Source: Proteromonas lacertae
Taxonomy: Eukaryota > Sar > Bigyra > Opalinata > Proteromonadidae
DNA length: 35,496 nucleotides
Direction of reading: 5' to 3'
NCBI GenBank assembly: GCA_002245135.1
Contig: NGBS01000652.1
Location: 1 to 35,496 of the forward strand
Position numbers and translations under genes: made by a program. The notes beneath the pieces are model-generated. The model had not been told where the DNA came from. It saw only the letters and a list, made by a program, of their open reading frames with translations, and searched no databases. Below are positions 1-11,689 of the stretch, in pieces (the stretch's first letter is position 1; each line of letters begins with the position of its first letter).

Positions 1-717
1 GAAATTATACACCTGTTCATCACTTAAAGTCAAATTACTACTTATTCCTGATATGCAAATAGAATATTTTAAAATATTACTTAGTGAAAAAATAATCCAA
101 ATATTAATATGAATAATAGATAGTCATTTATCTTTATTAAATTATCTAATGGTATATACAAAATAAATTATATATATATACTACAATAACTAAAGTAATC
201 ACGAAAATTGGAAGACTTTCTATATCAATCAAATCATTTATATCTTCGATTAAAATAAAATCAGTGAATGGCTTTTCATTCCATTTATTTAAGTATTTCA
301 TTTGAATAAGCGAAATTTCATAATTTGACACTATAATATCATAAATTATATTGCATATACAGTAATACACAGTAGCTATTTTTTATTTATATCAGATAAA
401 GGATATAGTAACTCACTCTTCTTTAATTTCTTACTTCTGCTAAGTGCATCTTGATATGACATAATCTATATAGGATTCAGTGAATTTAATTTTTTACCTC
501 TTTGTTAAGATTCTGTTTCTGGCATTTTATTTCTTAATAATCTTATTTATAGCCGTTTCATATAACCAAAATTAGAAAAAAAATAAAAAAATAATATACA
601 ACAAAAACATTTCATTAATTTAAATTACATTATCTATAATTGCAAATCCATTTCCTATATAAATACATCAAATATAATAATAGATAAATACAAAATCTTG
701 AAATATTTGTGAAGGTT
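1..717. other. Intergenic, with possible minus-strand exon fragments
   Basis: I see no complete gene here. On the minus strand, 370-146 is open for 74 codons. It ends in a hydrophobic stretch (IFVITLVIVVYIY) preceded by an acidic loop, so it could be an exon of another membrane protein. A second open minus stretch runs off the left edge (about 100-1). Neither has a recognisable domain or a convincing start. Positions 370-717 hold AT-rich sequence between this fragment and the stop of the 7TM-RGS gene. Confidence 0.25.
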
Positions 718-2853
718 TTATATTCTTCTCCAGTCTCTTATATATTCTCTCAAATAATCAGGTAATTTTGACATATTATTACCTATTTCTAACAATTCTT
801 TCGCATTGGAATACATATTACTTCTTACAAATGAATCAAAATCATTTGTTTGCATCAAATGAAATATTTCATTTTGAGCTTCATCAAATATATCAATTGA
901 AGGCTAAATAAATAAATAAATATATATATATATATATAATATATAACAAATACATTATCATTTTTGTATAACATATCACTAATTCTTTTCTTTTGACTTG
1001 CAGAAACATTCACTTCATATTCTGATTCATCTGCAATATATTTTTATATATCATATTAGCTAAATTTCCTTCATGATCTTCATATCTATCTCTATAGATA
1101 TTCACTATTACCCAAAACCTTAAATTTTCAGTACAAAGTCTTTTATCTAAGAATTCCTTGAAGAATATGAATGTAACAGGATGTTCGAGTATGGCTTGAA
1201 AGGAATGTTCATCTTCTGAAGAAATTTCTTTTTGGTTTTTGAATGAATTGATACAATTTGGTATTACCATTAATAAATATAATTACGAATTCAACTAGGG
1301 ATATTGAAAAATGAAAGATTTTATCCATCAATATATAACCATTATAAGTAAAGATATTCCTGTTATATAGATTCCAATGAATAACTCATAAATTGATAGA
1401 ACAAATATCAAATAATAGTTCCAATCTTTCCACTTTCTGTTGTATAAGATATCATTACAAAATAAATATAATCCTATGATTATATAAAAGAATATTGTTA
1501 TCATCAATGGAATTGAATAAAACTCTGAAACTGAACAAGTGTAATATTCTATTTCATAACTTTCATGTACAATATATGATTTTTTTCTAAGTCTACTCCT
1601 ACATAAGCAAATATAAATATTGGGTAAAAAAGAAAATAAAAATTAAAGAAATATAAATATACATAATATATATATAAAAGAAGATATAATATCAACAATT
1701 AATGAAAATAACCATCTTAAAAATAATAAAATAATGAGTGGTATTTCAATAATTCTTGATTTCTTTGATCATTTGGATAATGAATTTGAAATAATGAACA
1801 TTTATATGTTATTATAAAAATCAAAAAACTGGTTAATAACATCATATGACATTTACTATATCAATATTAAAATAAAATTATAAATACGTTTTGTTTAAAT
1901 TCAATGTAGATGTATATAATGTTAATGACAATATTACTAACGAACCAAATGTTATTATATATTCAATTATTACTTCTTTACTTCGATATTTCTTCTTCTT
2001 ATAAAGAATACATATAGCTATATTGATTAATAAGATTATAAACATTATAATTCCTGTTATTGTATAATATATACAATGTCATATTGATAATCATCTATTT
2101 TATTATATTTATGGTTAATTATACAACAATTTATAATGTCTGTTTGATATAAGTTCTCATCGACATTACAGAGTTTTGGTTCTTTCCATATATATCTTTA
2201 TTCCTTTTTATTATTTTATACATTCACTTTCTTCACTTTTCATATTTTTTATTGAACATTTACATTCTTCATTTGACAGTGTTTTTGTTTCATTTGTTGA
2301 TATATTTATATTATAAATAAACCTTTTACCATCTGAATGACATGGACCATTCATTATTATTGTATTATTTTCAGTTTCTTTTTCAGATTTTGTATATTCA
2401 TTTGTTGATTTCATGAAATAGGGTTTAACTTTTACTCCAAAACTATTTGGTTTGAAAAATATTGATATAAATCTGTTACAGTCTTTTATACTCATTGATT
2501 TTTACAAGAAACAATATATTTATTATCTAAGATAAGTTTATTTTCATAATTATCGGTTAATTTCGAAGGAGCAAAGGATAATGAGTTTGATGTGATTACC
2601 ATGTCGGAATATTCTGTATTAACATCATTATCACCATCATAAATATGAATATCACTTGTTGAGAATAAACTAAACACTATAAACAAAAAATTATACTCAT
2701 TCACATATTCCACTATTCTATTATCATTTTTTAATTCATTTAATGCACTTTTAACCAATATAACGTTTAGCTATTGATATAGACAAAAAAAGATACACAT
2801 CTAACATATGGAAATATTAGCAGTATAATAACATAAATATTATATAATTCCAT
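718..2853 (-). CDS. 7TM receptor with C-terminal RGS domain (damaged gene)
   Basis: Likely a plasma-membrane receptor carrying its own regulator of G-protein signalling; RGS domains speed GTP hydrolysis by G-alpha. Reading the minus strand: ATG at 2853 followed by a hydrophobic signal-like start (MELYNIYVIILLIF); a Cys- and Asn-rich presumed ectodomain (about 2760-2090); six or seven hydrophobic helices (2060-1330), the first being GIIMFIILLINIAICILY; then an RGS domain (1250-750). The RGS domain shows the family marks FxxIL-P, ENLRFW, an ESEYEVNVS helix start and FDEAQNEIFHLMQTNDF. The frame ends at a TAA at 718-720. Two short introns are well supported: 904-953 (50 nt) and 1856-1887 (32 nt). 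The frame is interrupted in several places (for example one base near 1047 inside the RGS domain and one near 2055), so this is a pseudogene or carries indel errors. The RGS assignment is strong; exact exon limits upstream are not. Confidence 0.7.
904..953 (-). other. Intron inside the RGS domain
   Basis: Minus-strand GTATTTG...ATTTAG, 50 nt, mostly TA and TTTA repeats. Removing it places the YKNDN end of one exon next to PSIDIFDEAQNE, which restores the usual RGS helix order in frame. Confidence 0.7.
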
Positions 2854-3039
2854 TAATTCAAGTTGTCTTCTATCTTTTTTAGAATATAATGAAAGAAGTT
2901 ACAATGAATAACGATTATTGAAGTATCAAACCAATATTCAAGCCTATTTTCCTAAAACAAAAATAAATATGATAATAACATTTTATATAAGGTTAGTTAT
3001 TAATTATATAATTTATAATGCTTAATTATTACCTTCCTA

Positions 3040-3725
3040 TGATGTTTTATTTAACTATGATATATCAAATTCTTTTAACATTCTGTGTATTATCTCTTTC
3101 ATCATCTCATCATATTCTACATCTAAACTGTATTTACATCCAAAGATAATATTCATTGTTATTATCTTCATTAAATGGTAATTTCTTAAACATCATTTCA
3201 TATAATTGACTAAATCACACTTCCTTCATTACATTCTAATTCATTCAGCCTCTTCTGGACTTGTGAAGCATATATCATACAATCAATATCTTCTTTCTTT
3301 TCTTATTTCATTTAAGAATAAATCACATATCTTTATTTTATCATCTTCTTCATATATTACATTCCTACTCTTCAAATTACCAACTGTTACATCATAATTC
3401 GTTTAATATCATCAATATATCACATAATAAACATATCATATTACATATTATATTCCAATAAATAACAGCTTTATTCAGATTATCTAACCATACGTTTTCT
3501 GCATTTATATATTGTCCAATAAATTGATCACACTACTTTCATTCTCTAAAAATACACTTACTTCTCTAAAATACTCTTTCATCACTTTATACTCATATTG
3601 TATATTAAATACACTTATTTGTTCCATTTATAGTAATTTATTAATATATATCTACATCGTTTGTAGTATTGAACAGCGCATTTTGATTGCAATATTTATT
3701 TCGCACTATTCACTTTCTATATTGA
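3040..3725 (-). pseudogene. Relic of a degenerate protein kinase
   Basis: Minus-strand remnants of a kinase domain related to the pseudokinase-LRR genes elsewhere in this window. Pieces in order: YINAENVWLDNLNKAV (about 3530-3470), a CDILMILNEL helix (about 3410), NLKSRNVIYEEDDKIKICDL (about 3375-3320), which matches the catalytic-loop/DFG stretch of copies A and B, a TSPEEAE segment at the APE position (about 3260), and YEMMFKKLPFNEDNN (about 3210-3160), nearly the same as A and B. Frame changes and stops separate the pieces, and nothing LRR-like follows. It is much more diverged than A is from B, so it is an old or separate family member. Several positive-strand open frames here are shadows of it. 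Confidence 0.6.
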
Positions 3726-3865
3726 GAAAATAAGAATTATTAATTCTAGGCTTGATTCTTCTGGCTTGTTTTGAAACAGTTATTTTTCTTTTATTTAAAA
3801 ATATGGAAGTATATAATAATTTGTTTCTATATAAAACTAGAATTTGAAAGATTTGAATCCTAAAA

Positions 3866-4475
3866 CGATGTCTGAACTATATTCTGACATGGCAAACTAT
3901 CATTAAAGACTTTGTTTGTAGTATAGACGAAAGTAACAACGAATTCAATCATATTTTAAATGAGTTAAACATCTGGAGATCATACTCGATCAATCGAAGT
4001 ATGTTTTATATTTGTATTAAAAAAGTAGGTATCCGAAAGAGTTCTTCGATTATATGATGAAGAATGTGAATATATTAATAATTTGATAATATGGAAAGTA
4101 TAAAAATGAATTTTAATTAATAGAATGAATTATTAATGACTCAAGCTTTGGCCAAACAACATTCTAACAAAATTTCTAATCATTATATCAGGATTATATC
4201 GCCTAAAATCATTATTAAGAGTAAGTATAGACGAAAGTTGTAAAAGGTTAAAAGAATATGCAAATCTTTCAATGAAAGAAAAAGAGTTAATAAAATTACG
4301 AAAAGAATTGAATAGAAAAGATATTGAACTAAATTTCGAAAGATTAAGATGTATGGAAAGTAAACAAAAATTGAAAAGTGCAATTTCAATGATTTGAGAT
4401 TAAAAGCAGAAAGAAAGTATTTTAGATGGTATAGACTATATATGAAATTATTATTAAAACACTCAAAAAAACCAG

Positions 4476-4507
<32 letters not shown>

Positions 4508-6503
4508 CTTATAATAGAGAATAATTCAAAAAGTTGAAAATAAAGATAATACAAATACTTTTTCAAATCAAAGAGAAAATGAAGTATAAAATATAAATAT
4601 ATAAATGAATTTATAATTATTATAATAATTATTATTATTATTATTATTAGGAAAGAGAAATTGAAAAACATTTTTTACAAAGTGTATAGTTATTATTATT
4701 ATTATTAATTATTATTATTATATAAATGTTTAGTCATCAAATCCATTTGAAGCAAGAGAAAAACTAAAAGCATTTAAACGAAATAGTAATAATCTTTCAC
4801 CTCATCCTCCACCATCTCCATTACAGGCAAAAATAATAAATTTATTCCACTAAGTTCATCAAATCCACGAAATATAAATAATAATAATTCATTATTTGGA
4901 GATATAATGAATGATATGAAAAAAGATGATACAAGTTCAAAATTAGCTGATATATTAAAAAATAGTAGTGGTAATAATACATACTCTACACCGTCTGCTA
5001 CACCACGAATGTCAATGTTAAATAGTAGGAGAAGTTCAACAATGAATGGAAAGATGATTAATTCAAATCCAATTACTTTATCAAATTCTCCAATTCCACA
5101 ACAAAAGAAATATTTGACCGATTGAATTTAATAAAATGAATTTATTTCCTATTACAAATAGTTATAAAGAAAAAGAAAATAATAAAAAATTATCAATTGG
5201 CAATGAATTGTTGTGAATTGAATATTTCTGCAACTTCAAATAATAATATAAACAGTTTAAATAGAAAATCGAATATAATTAAATCAAATAAAGTTTCTCC
5301 AAGAAATTCATTTTTGAATAATAATAATAAAAGAAAGTCAAGTGTAATAACAAACCCAAGAAAATCAAATACACCTAATACAGTCAATACACCTAATACA
5401 ACAAATACAATTCAAAATGAAGAAAATAACAATGAAATTCATAATGAGAATAAAGAAACAATAGAAAAAATAAATGAAATAGAAACCAAAATAAAAACAT
5501 TATTAAAAGATGAAGATAATAATCAATCATCGTCATTATTATCCAATCAAAATTCAGCATCAACAATAGATAGCCAATCATTATACAGCATTCCAAAACC
5601 ATTAGATATTGAAGAAAAAGATTATGATAATATATTATTATCAACTCATCAACAATTAAAGCTTTTACAACAACAACAACAATCAAATAATAATAATAAT
5701 AATCAAGAAGAAGAAGAAGATATTAATCCTGACGAATTGGAAAGAAGATTAAAATTAAAAGAAATGGAATTAAAGAGTGAATATAATCAATATCAACAAC
5801 AACAACAACATCATCATCAACAAGAGTTGGATTTTCAACAATGGGAATTAAAACAACAACAACAACAGCAACAACAGAAACAATTTGAAAATGAAAATGA
5901 AGAAATAGAGATTGATGAGAATGAATTAAATTATAAAAAACATTCTCCAACTAATATTATTATTAATAATATGAAAGAGATAGAAAATACTAAAAAACAT
6001 CAACAAATTCCAATTATTCCTGATACTGAATCAAGTATATTTATGGATTATCAAAGTCCAACTAGATTAAGCAAATTACAGCAAGAAGAAAAAGAAGAAA
6101 AAGAGATAATAAAATCTGTACCACGTTTTACTCGAAAGAGTGTAGAACAAAAGCAGCAGAAAAGAAAATCTTCCAATATAATGAACAATATAACTCCAAA
6201 TACATCTAATCGTAATTCAACCACTTCGCCAATATCTAAGAGCTATTCTTTTAATAGTAATGATTCTATTCTTACTCCTATCAATATAAAAAATAGAGAT
6301 TTAGAAGGTGCTAGAAGAAATACTTTAGATGCTAGTCAGTGGTATAATACAAATGCTTCAGCTACTACTAATGTATATTCTAATGTGACTAGAATTCCTC
6401 AGATTGTGATGCCTCCACCTGAAAGACCAAAATGTATATATTTTATAGATTTATATATTTTAATGTAATATATATAGATGTAATATCCAGAAAAATAAAG
6501 TAG
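3866..6503 (+). CDS. Coiled-coil, N/Q-rich low-complexity protein (broken, multi-exon)
   Basis: I recognise no family. Exon-like pieces: a mixed helical segment (3866-4050, ...LTWQTIIKDF...); a charged coiled coil (about 4200-4400, e.g. LSMKEKELIKLRKELNRKDI); RIIQKVENKDNTN... (4518-4583); a short exon 4651-4683 (EREIEKHFLQS); SSNPFEAREKLKAFKRN with a proline stretch (from 4734); then a long Ser/Asn/Gln-rich tract (about 4860-6433) with NNNN, QQQQ and HHHQ runs and basic patches. Likely introns are 4098-4123, 4475-4517, 4584-4650, 4684-4733 and 6434-6477. Splicing the last one gives a short basic C-terminus (YVISRKIK) and a TAG at 6501-6503. Frame breaks lie near 4850 (run of A) and near 5120-5200. 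The composition suggests a cytoskeletal or scaffold protein, but that is only inference. The N-terminus is not found. Confidence 0.5.
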
Positions 6504-6612
6504 TTAATTATTTTTTAATCTATCTATTGTGTTTTATTGTTAATTATGTTTTGAACAAGATCTGAGTTAGTAGAAATCGTAGATACTTTTCGATCTTTTT
6601 TTTTCTAAATCA

Positions 6613-8076
6613 ATGTTTCGTTGTGGTAATCTTAGCAAATCAATTTCAAAACTCCATGGTGCAGCTAGATTCGCTAGTTATGATGTAGCTGTAATTGGTG
6701 GAGGTCCAGGTGGTTATGTTTGTGCTATTCGTTTAGGTCAACTTGGTAAGAAAGTAGTATGTATAGATCCAAGAGGACAATTTGGTGGAACTTGCTTAAA
6801 TGTTGGTTGTATTCCAACTAAAGCATTATTACACACAACCGAAGAATTCGAGAAAACTAAAACCAAATTTGCTAAGCAAGGTATTATTCTTCCACAACCG
6901 GCAAAAGTTGATATGAAAAAGATGATGGCAAACAAAGATGTAGTAGTAAAAGGATTAACCTCAGGAATTGAATTGTTATTCAAGAAAAACAAAGTAATAG
7001 GCATGAAAGGTAAAGCCACATTCACATCACCAACTCAATTGAAAGTGAAGTTGAATGATGGTAAAGAAGAGACTGTAGACTTCAAAAATGCCGTAATTGC
7101 TTCAGGTTCAATTCCAAGACCATTACCATCAGCTCCAGTTGATAATAAAGTTGGTAGAATAATTGATTCTACTGGTGCTTTATCATTACAAGTAATTCCC
7201 TCCAAATTAGCAGTAATTGGTGGTGGAGTAATTGGATTAGAAATAGGTTCAGTTTATAGCCGTTTAGGTTCAAAAGTAACAGTGATTGAATCAATGCCAA
7301 ATATAATTCCATTTGTAGATACCGAAATGCGTACTAAACTAGAAAAAGAATTATCAAAATCAATGAAATTTATAAAAAGCACAAATGTAGTTGCAAGTTC
7401 AATCAAAGGAGAAGAAGTAGAAATAACAATGGAATCAAATGGTAAAAAAACAAATGAAAAATTCAGTCATGTATTAGTAGCCATTGGAAGAATTCCTTAT
7501 TATGAAGGATTAGGATTAGAAAAAATTGGAGTGAAACTAGATGAAAGAGGAAGAATAGAAACAGATAACATGTGTCACACGAATATAAATAATATTTATG
7601 CAATTGGTGATTGTATCAAAGGTCCAATGCTTGCTCATAAAGCTGAAGAAGATGGAATGTTTGTAGCTAATACAATAGGTAATAGTCGAACAGGTGAATT
7701 AAGTTATGATGTAATTCCAAGTGTAATTTATACTTATCCTGAATTAGCATGTGTTGGTAAGACAGAAGATGAGTTAAAAAAAGCTGGAATAAAATATAAA
7801 CGAGGTAATTTCCCATTTATGGGAAATGGAAGAGCAAAAGCGATGAATATGGCTGAAGGAAATGTAAAAATCTTAGCTGATAAAGAAAGTGATAAAATCT
7901 TAGGAATTCATATTTTAGGTGGTTATGCAAGTGAAATGATAGCTGAAGCTTGTTTAGCTGTTGAATATGGTGCCAGTAGTGAAGATATTGGTAGAACTTG
8001 TCATGCTCATCCTACTTTATCTGAAGCAGTTAAAGAAGCAGCAATGGCAACTTATGATAAATGTATTCATGCATAA
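6613..8076 (+). CDS. DLD: Dihydrolipoamide dehydrogenase (E3), mitochondrial
   Basis: Flavoprotein E3 of the pyruvate, 2-oxoglutarate and branched-chain dehydrogenase complexes and of glycine cleavage: reoxidises dihydrolipoamide and passes electrons through FAD to NAD+ (EC 1.8.1.4). The 487-residue frame is uninterrupted and has no intron. Residues 1-22 are rich in Lys, Arg and Ser without acids, a typical mitochondrial presequence. FAD-binding GGGPGG at 29-34; redox-active disulfide Cys61-Cys66 in GGTCLNVGCIPTK; NAD-binding GGGVIGLEIG near 203-212; second FAD contact in AIGDCIKGPMLAHKAEEDG near 335-353; C-terminal His466 and Glu471 in HAHPTLSE, the active-site pair contributed across the dimer. 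Length matches the family. It is the only clearly intact gene in the left 17 kb. Its presence implies a respiring or at least PDH-bearing mitochondrion. Confidence 0.97.
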   Translation: MFRCGNLSKSISKLHGAARFASYDVAVIGGGPGGYVCAIRLGQLGKKVVCIDPRGQFGGTCLNVGCIPTKALLHTTEEFEKTKTKFAKQGIILPQPAKVDMKKMMANKDVVVKGLTSGIELLFKKNKVIGMKGKATFTSPTQLKVKLNDGKEETVDFKNAVIASGSIPRPLPSAPVDNKVGRIIDSTGALSLQVIPSKLAVIGGGVIGLEIGSVYSRLGSKVTVIESMPNIIPFVDTEMRTKLEKELSKSMKFIKSTNVVASSIKGEEVEITMESNGKKTNEKFSHVLVAIGRIPYYEGLGLEKIGVKLDERGRIETDNMCHTNINNIYAIGDCIKGPMLAHKAEEDGMFVANTIGNSRTGELSYDVIPSVIYTYPELACVGKTEDELKKAGIKYKRGNFPFMGNGRAKAMNMAEGNVKILADKESDKILGIHILGGYASEMIAEACLAVEYGASSEDIGRTCHAHPTLSEAVKEAAMATYDKCIHA

Positions 8077-8262
8077 ATAATATTAATTATTATTTACTTA
8101 AAATGGTGTTTGTTTCATCAATTTATCCATATTTAATAATATATTTCTATTGTATTATTCTTGTATTCTGTATTTTGAATTAAACTGAACATTTTCAATT
8201 TTCTTGATAAATAAACGAATTGATTTTCACTGAACATTTCAATTCTATTTAATTTCTTTAAA

Positions 8263-10730
8263 ATGGACTATAAAGCAGAATATATATTAACTAAAGGAAT
8301 AGGTGAGATAAAGAGAGTAAATTACCGAAAATTGTCTGATGTAGAACTTCAAAAGAAAGGAAAGGAAGAAATAATCTTAAAAGAAGCTGACAGTGATTGT
8401 GATGATGTAGTTAGTATCACGTATGCTTTTATTGATGGTAATCATAATCCTACTCGTCGAAATGTGTTATTTATCCAAAGAAGCTGTTATGATGAGATAT
8501 ATAAAGATATGAAGACATATATGGATAAGTCATTGCCAAGGCAAAAGAATTTTTTGGTATATGAATGTACAAATAGGGAAAACAATGTTTTGTGTGTATT
8601 TATTAAGACAGTTTTTATCCAGAGAATATGACGACTGTCAGGTGATATATAGATACAAAGAAGATAAATATTTTGTGAAGAATCCCCATTCATAATTATA
8701 TGAAGAATCAACAGCATTAGTAGAAAAACAAGGAGTTAAGTCAATAATAATCAGTGAAAATATACCAATAAGTGAAAATGAATATAGTGATTTTGATGTT
8801 GTTATACTTGTTACATCTCCAGATTTGTCTAATTATAAAGTGATGAGGTGCAAAAGAGCTCCAATACAGTATTGTATTCTTCCATTTGATATATATGAAA
8901 TGCAACTGTTTTGGAATATGAATGATTTTAAAAATAGAACAGATATTTATGGAGGAATTTCTGGATTATATACTATAGCTCCAGAATTAGCAATTAGTCA
9001 ATGTGATGTTAAAAAAGTAACTGCTATACCTGAAAAATTGAGATTTATATCTGATTATATAAGAGATAAGGCAATGCAAATGATCAGAATAATTTACCAC
9101 CAGTTGGTCCAATTAGTAAAGAAGCAGAAAATAATAGAGAGATTATGTTATTTAATCAGAATAATTTACTACTACCTAATGGAAGTGGTAATTCATTACT
9201 TTATAGTCAAAATAATCTTCTTCAATATAAACCAATTAATCCAAATACAAGTTCTAAAAGATCATGTATTATATTTATATTATTTATTTATAATTAAATA
9301 GCTGTTGATTATATGAGATTAATATTTAATAACGATTATAAAATTCCTGAATTTCATCAAAATGAATCATTCATAAAATTACCTGATAATGTTAAGATAT
9401 TCCAATATCCAACGAATTATGTATTAGTAAGAGATTTTTATAAACTCTTAATTATGAAAAAGAAAAGATAAAAAGTGACATAGATGTAAAAGTACCACAG
9501 ACAAGTTATTATCTTTTGAGAGGCCAGCCAGGATGTGGAAAATCCTCCTTTACAATTTATTTTATAACCAAATTCATTGAATTGAAGAAAGAATTAAAAA
9601 TTCCTGATTTAAGTTTTACATATATTAAAAGTTCAAAACAAGAAGATAAATCAAATCCTGACAAAGATAAATGCTATTTAAAAGATTGCCACTTAGATGA
9701 AGGTGGAAAAATAATTCATCCTGACATAATTATATGTGATTCAGAGAATATTATCCCTAAATACTATAAAGACTATAACATAATTATAAATGTAACTTCT
9801 CCAGATAGTAAGAATTATTCAAATATAAGTGAATTTATTAATTATAAGAAGATATACTTCTATTTAGATATTTGTAGTGATGATAAAATAGTGAAATGGA
9901 AAAACAAATGTTTACCATCCGAATTAGGCAAAGTAATTGATAAATTTCTCCCATTTTATAACAATGTTCCAAGACATTTATATTTTGCAGCAATATATGA
10001 TGTTTATTATGAAGGAAGAAGTTATTGGGATGATATATATACCAATTGTATAAACACAATAGCTACAGATATAGGTTATTATGAGTTTATAAAGAAGTTT
10101 TTTTGTCCATGCCAAAATGTAGATAATAATTTAGAAAATGATAATAATTTATATAAAAAAGAAACTAAGAATGATAGATTTGATACAGATTTATCACATT
10201 ATGTATTTAAATATAAAGTCAAAAGTTATGATTCAATTGATAAATATCAATTAGAATTCGTTTCAAAAGAAATATTTAGATATGTTTACAATTGTGTTAG
10301 TCATAGATTAAGTAGAAAAGAATGTCAATTATTACATGATTATTATTATAAAGAAATAATTTACAATCAAAATCATCCATTATATAAAATATTATACAAT
10401 GAATTAGTATGGTATAGAATAATTCACAATAAAAATTGGTCAGGTGTTGGAATAACAGAATTTGATAATGGTTTAAAAACTATATTTAATGACTTTAACA
10501 ATAATTGTTGTAAATCAGAAGCATTAGGAGAAGGATATTATGTTGGTGAATTTTATATTGCTAATGTTGATGATGTTTTTAATAATGTAATAATACATTT
10601 ATCAAATAACAACAATAGAGATGAAATAATTGATGAAAATATTTATGATAGATTGATGAAATATCGTGATGCAATTGGTGGTATAGAAATATATTATTTA
10701 ATAGCAACAAATGATGAAAAAAGAAAATAA
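8263..10730 (+). pseudogene. Decayed P-loop protein, RHS/Crinkler-like
   Basis: Treated as a fossil. The pieces, all on the plus strand, are an N-terminal part (8263-8631), a middle part (about 8640-9070) with VILVTSPDLSNYK, LPFDIYEMQLFW and YGGISGLY segments, and a 404-codon open part (9516-10730) with a Walker A motif (GQPGCGKSS), HPDIIICDSEN as a possible Walker B, then VTSPDSKNYSNISEF and a YFYLDICSDD segment. The order (P-loop, TSP motif, acidic linker, Trp/Tyr-rich C-terminal part) resembles the P-loop cores of RHS and Crinkler-type proteins, which are large decaying families in several protists and fungi. The likeness is from motif order only. The frame is interrupted about four or five times, so no function is expected. 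I do not recognise a nuclease or other effector domain at the end. Confidence 0.45.
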
Positions 10731-10970
10731 TATTTCATCTAAATAATTAAATTGATCTTCTTTCAATCCTATCACACAAATCATATTAACTGAATATCTT
10801 AATATATCAATTGGATATAAAATATCATCACATACAACTTTGATCATCAGATAACTCCAGCATACTTTTTACTTACATGATTATCTAAATACACTTTATT
10901 TAAGGTATACACTTTCTTCTCATTCGATAATCTAATTAAAATTCAAAAATATTTCAATCGCATAATCTAT

Positions 10971-11022
10971 ATAGGATGGTCAACATATGGTGTGATATCA
11001 CACCATATGTTGACCATCCTAT
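10971..11022. repeat. Left terminal palindrome, perfect, 52 bp
   Basis: Two 26-nt halves that are exact reverse complements; the outer half begins ATAGGATGGTCAACATATGG. Could form a cruciform or hairpin. It marks the left end of the integrase element. Confidence 0.9.
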
Positions 11023-11458
11023 CTTTTAAAGTTCAAGCCAAATCACTTTTGAAACGCATCTATTTTTCTATTAATCAAATTTCTTATAAGACTTACAAAT
11101 AATGCTAATTAACTATGTAAATCATAAACACAACACCCCACACAAACACAATTAATCATTTGAACCAATTCCAACATCCTCATCTTCCGCTCTTCTTTTT
11201 TGTTGGAATTTTACTTTTGATTTGTAGTAGTTTTCATTTTCAATTTATTATATTTATAAAATAAATGGTTCTACCGGTAGAAAGAATAGTACTGCATATT
11301 TACAACAGTAATGAACAAAGCAAAGCAAGTAGTATATTTGAAATTCATTCAAGATAATCAGCACCAGATGAGCAAATATCAGTATAATACGTGTAGTAAT
11401 ATTGTTTTAGGTACAAAGGCAACTTTTTAGATGACTGCTTAAAAAAATTTGTCCAAAT

Positions 11459-11689
11459 ATGTCTAAATTATTAGAAATAGCCTTTGTACAGAATGAAGAT
11501 ACTAGTTTTCGTAATTTATTCCATATGAGTCAGTCCACGTTTTTAAGTCTTTCTGATTATATAAAGTCAATAATTAGAAAAGGTGGATATATGTTAGCTG
11601 ATTATGGTTATTCAAACATAGATATGATTATTACACCATATAAAATGTATAATGATTTGTCGCGCGCGATAAAGAAATCTGCGCAATAA
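11459..11689 (+). pseudogene. PIF/Harbinger transposase fragment
   Basis: A 76-codon open stretch combining two separated parts of a Harbinger (DDE_Tnp_4) transposase: an N-terminal FRNLFHMSQSTFLSLSDYI segment, which matches the 'FRMS...F..L' start of the family, directly joined to ADYGYSNIDMIITPYK, which matches the 'GD.GYP....+TPY' motif carrying a catalytic Asp. The central part with the other catalytic residues is missing, so this is an internally deleted remnant. It lies inside the palindrome-ended element and converges on the minus-strand integrase frame. No Harbinger-type ends (3-bp TA-rich duplication) were recognised around it. Confidence 0.6.

Noticed and set aside
904-953. TA/TTTA microsatellite as a special structure
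   Set aside because: It is the body of an intron in the RGS domain; similar TA runs fill other introns (4475-4517, 29308-29357).
4183-4671. 162-codon minus-strand open frame with an Ile run
   Set aside because: It is the antisense of coiled-coil exons and of introns with ATT and TA repeats; the Ile run comes from the ATT repeat.
8107-8114. TGTTTGTT after the DLD stop, like the Blastocystis 3'-end motif that goes with stop codons made by polyadenylation
   Set aside because: DLD already has a genomic TAA, the motif is 30 nt further down, and I do not see it after the other clean genes. Chance is likely in AT-rich sequence.
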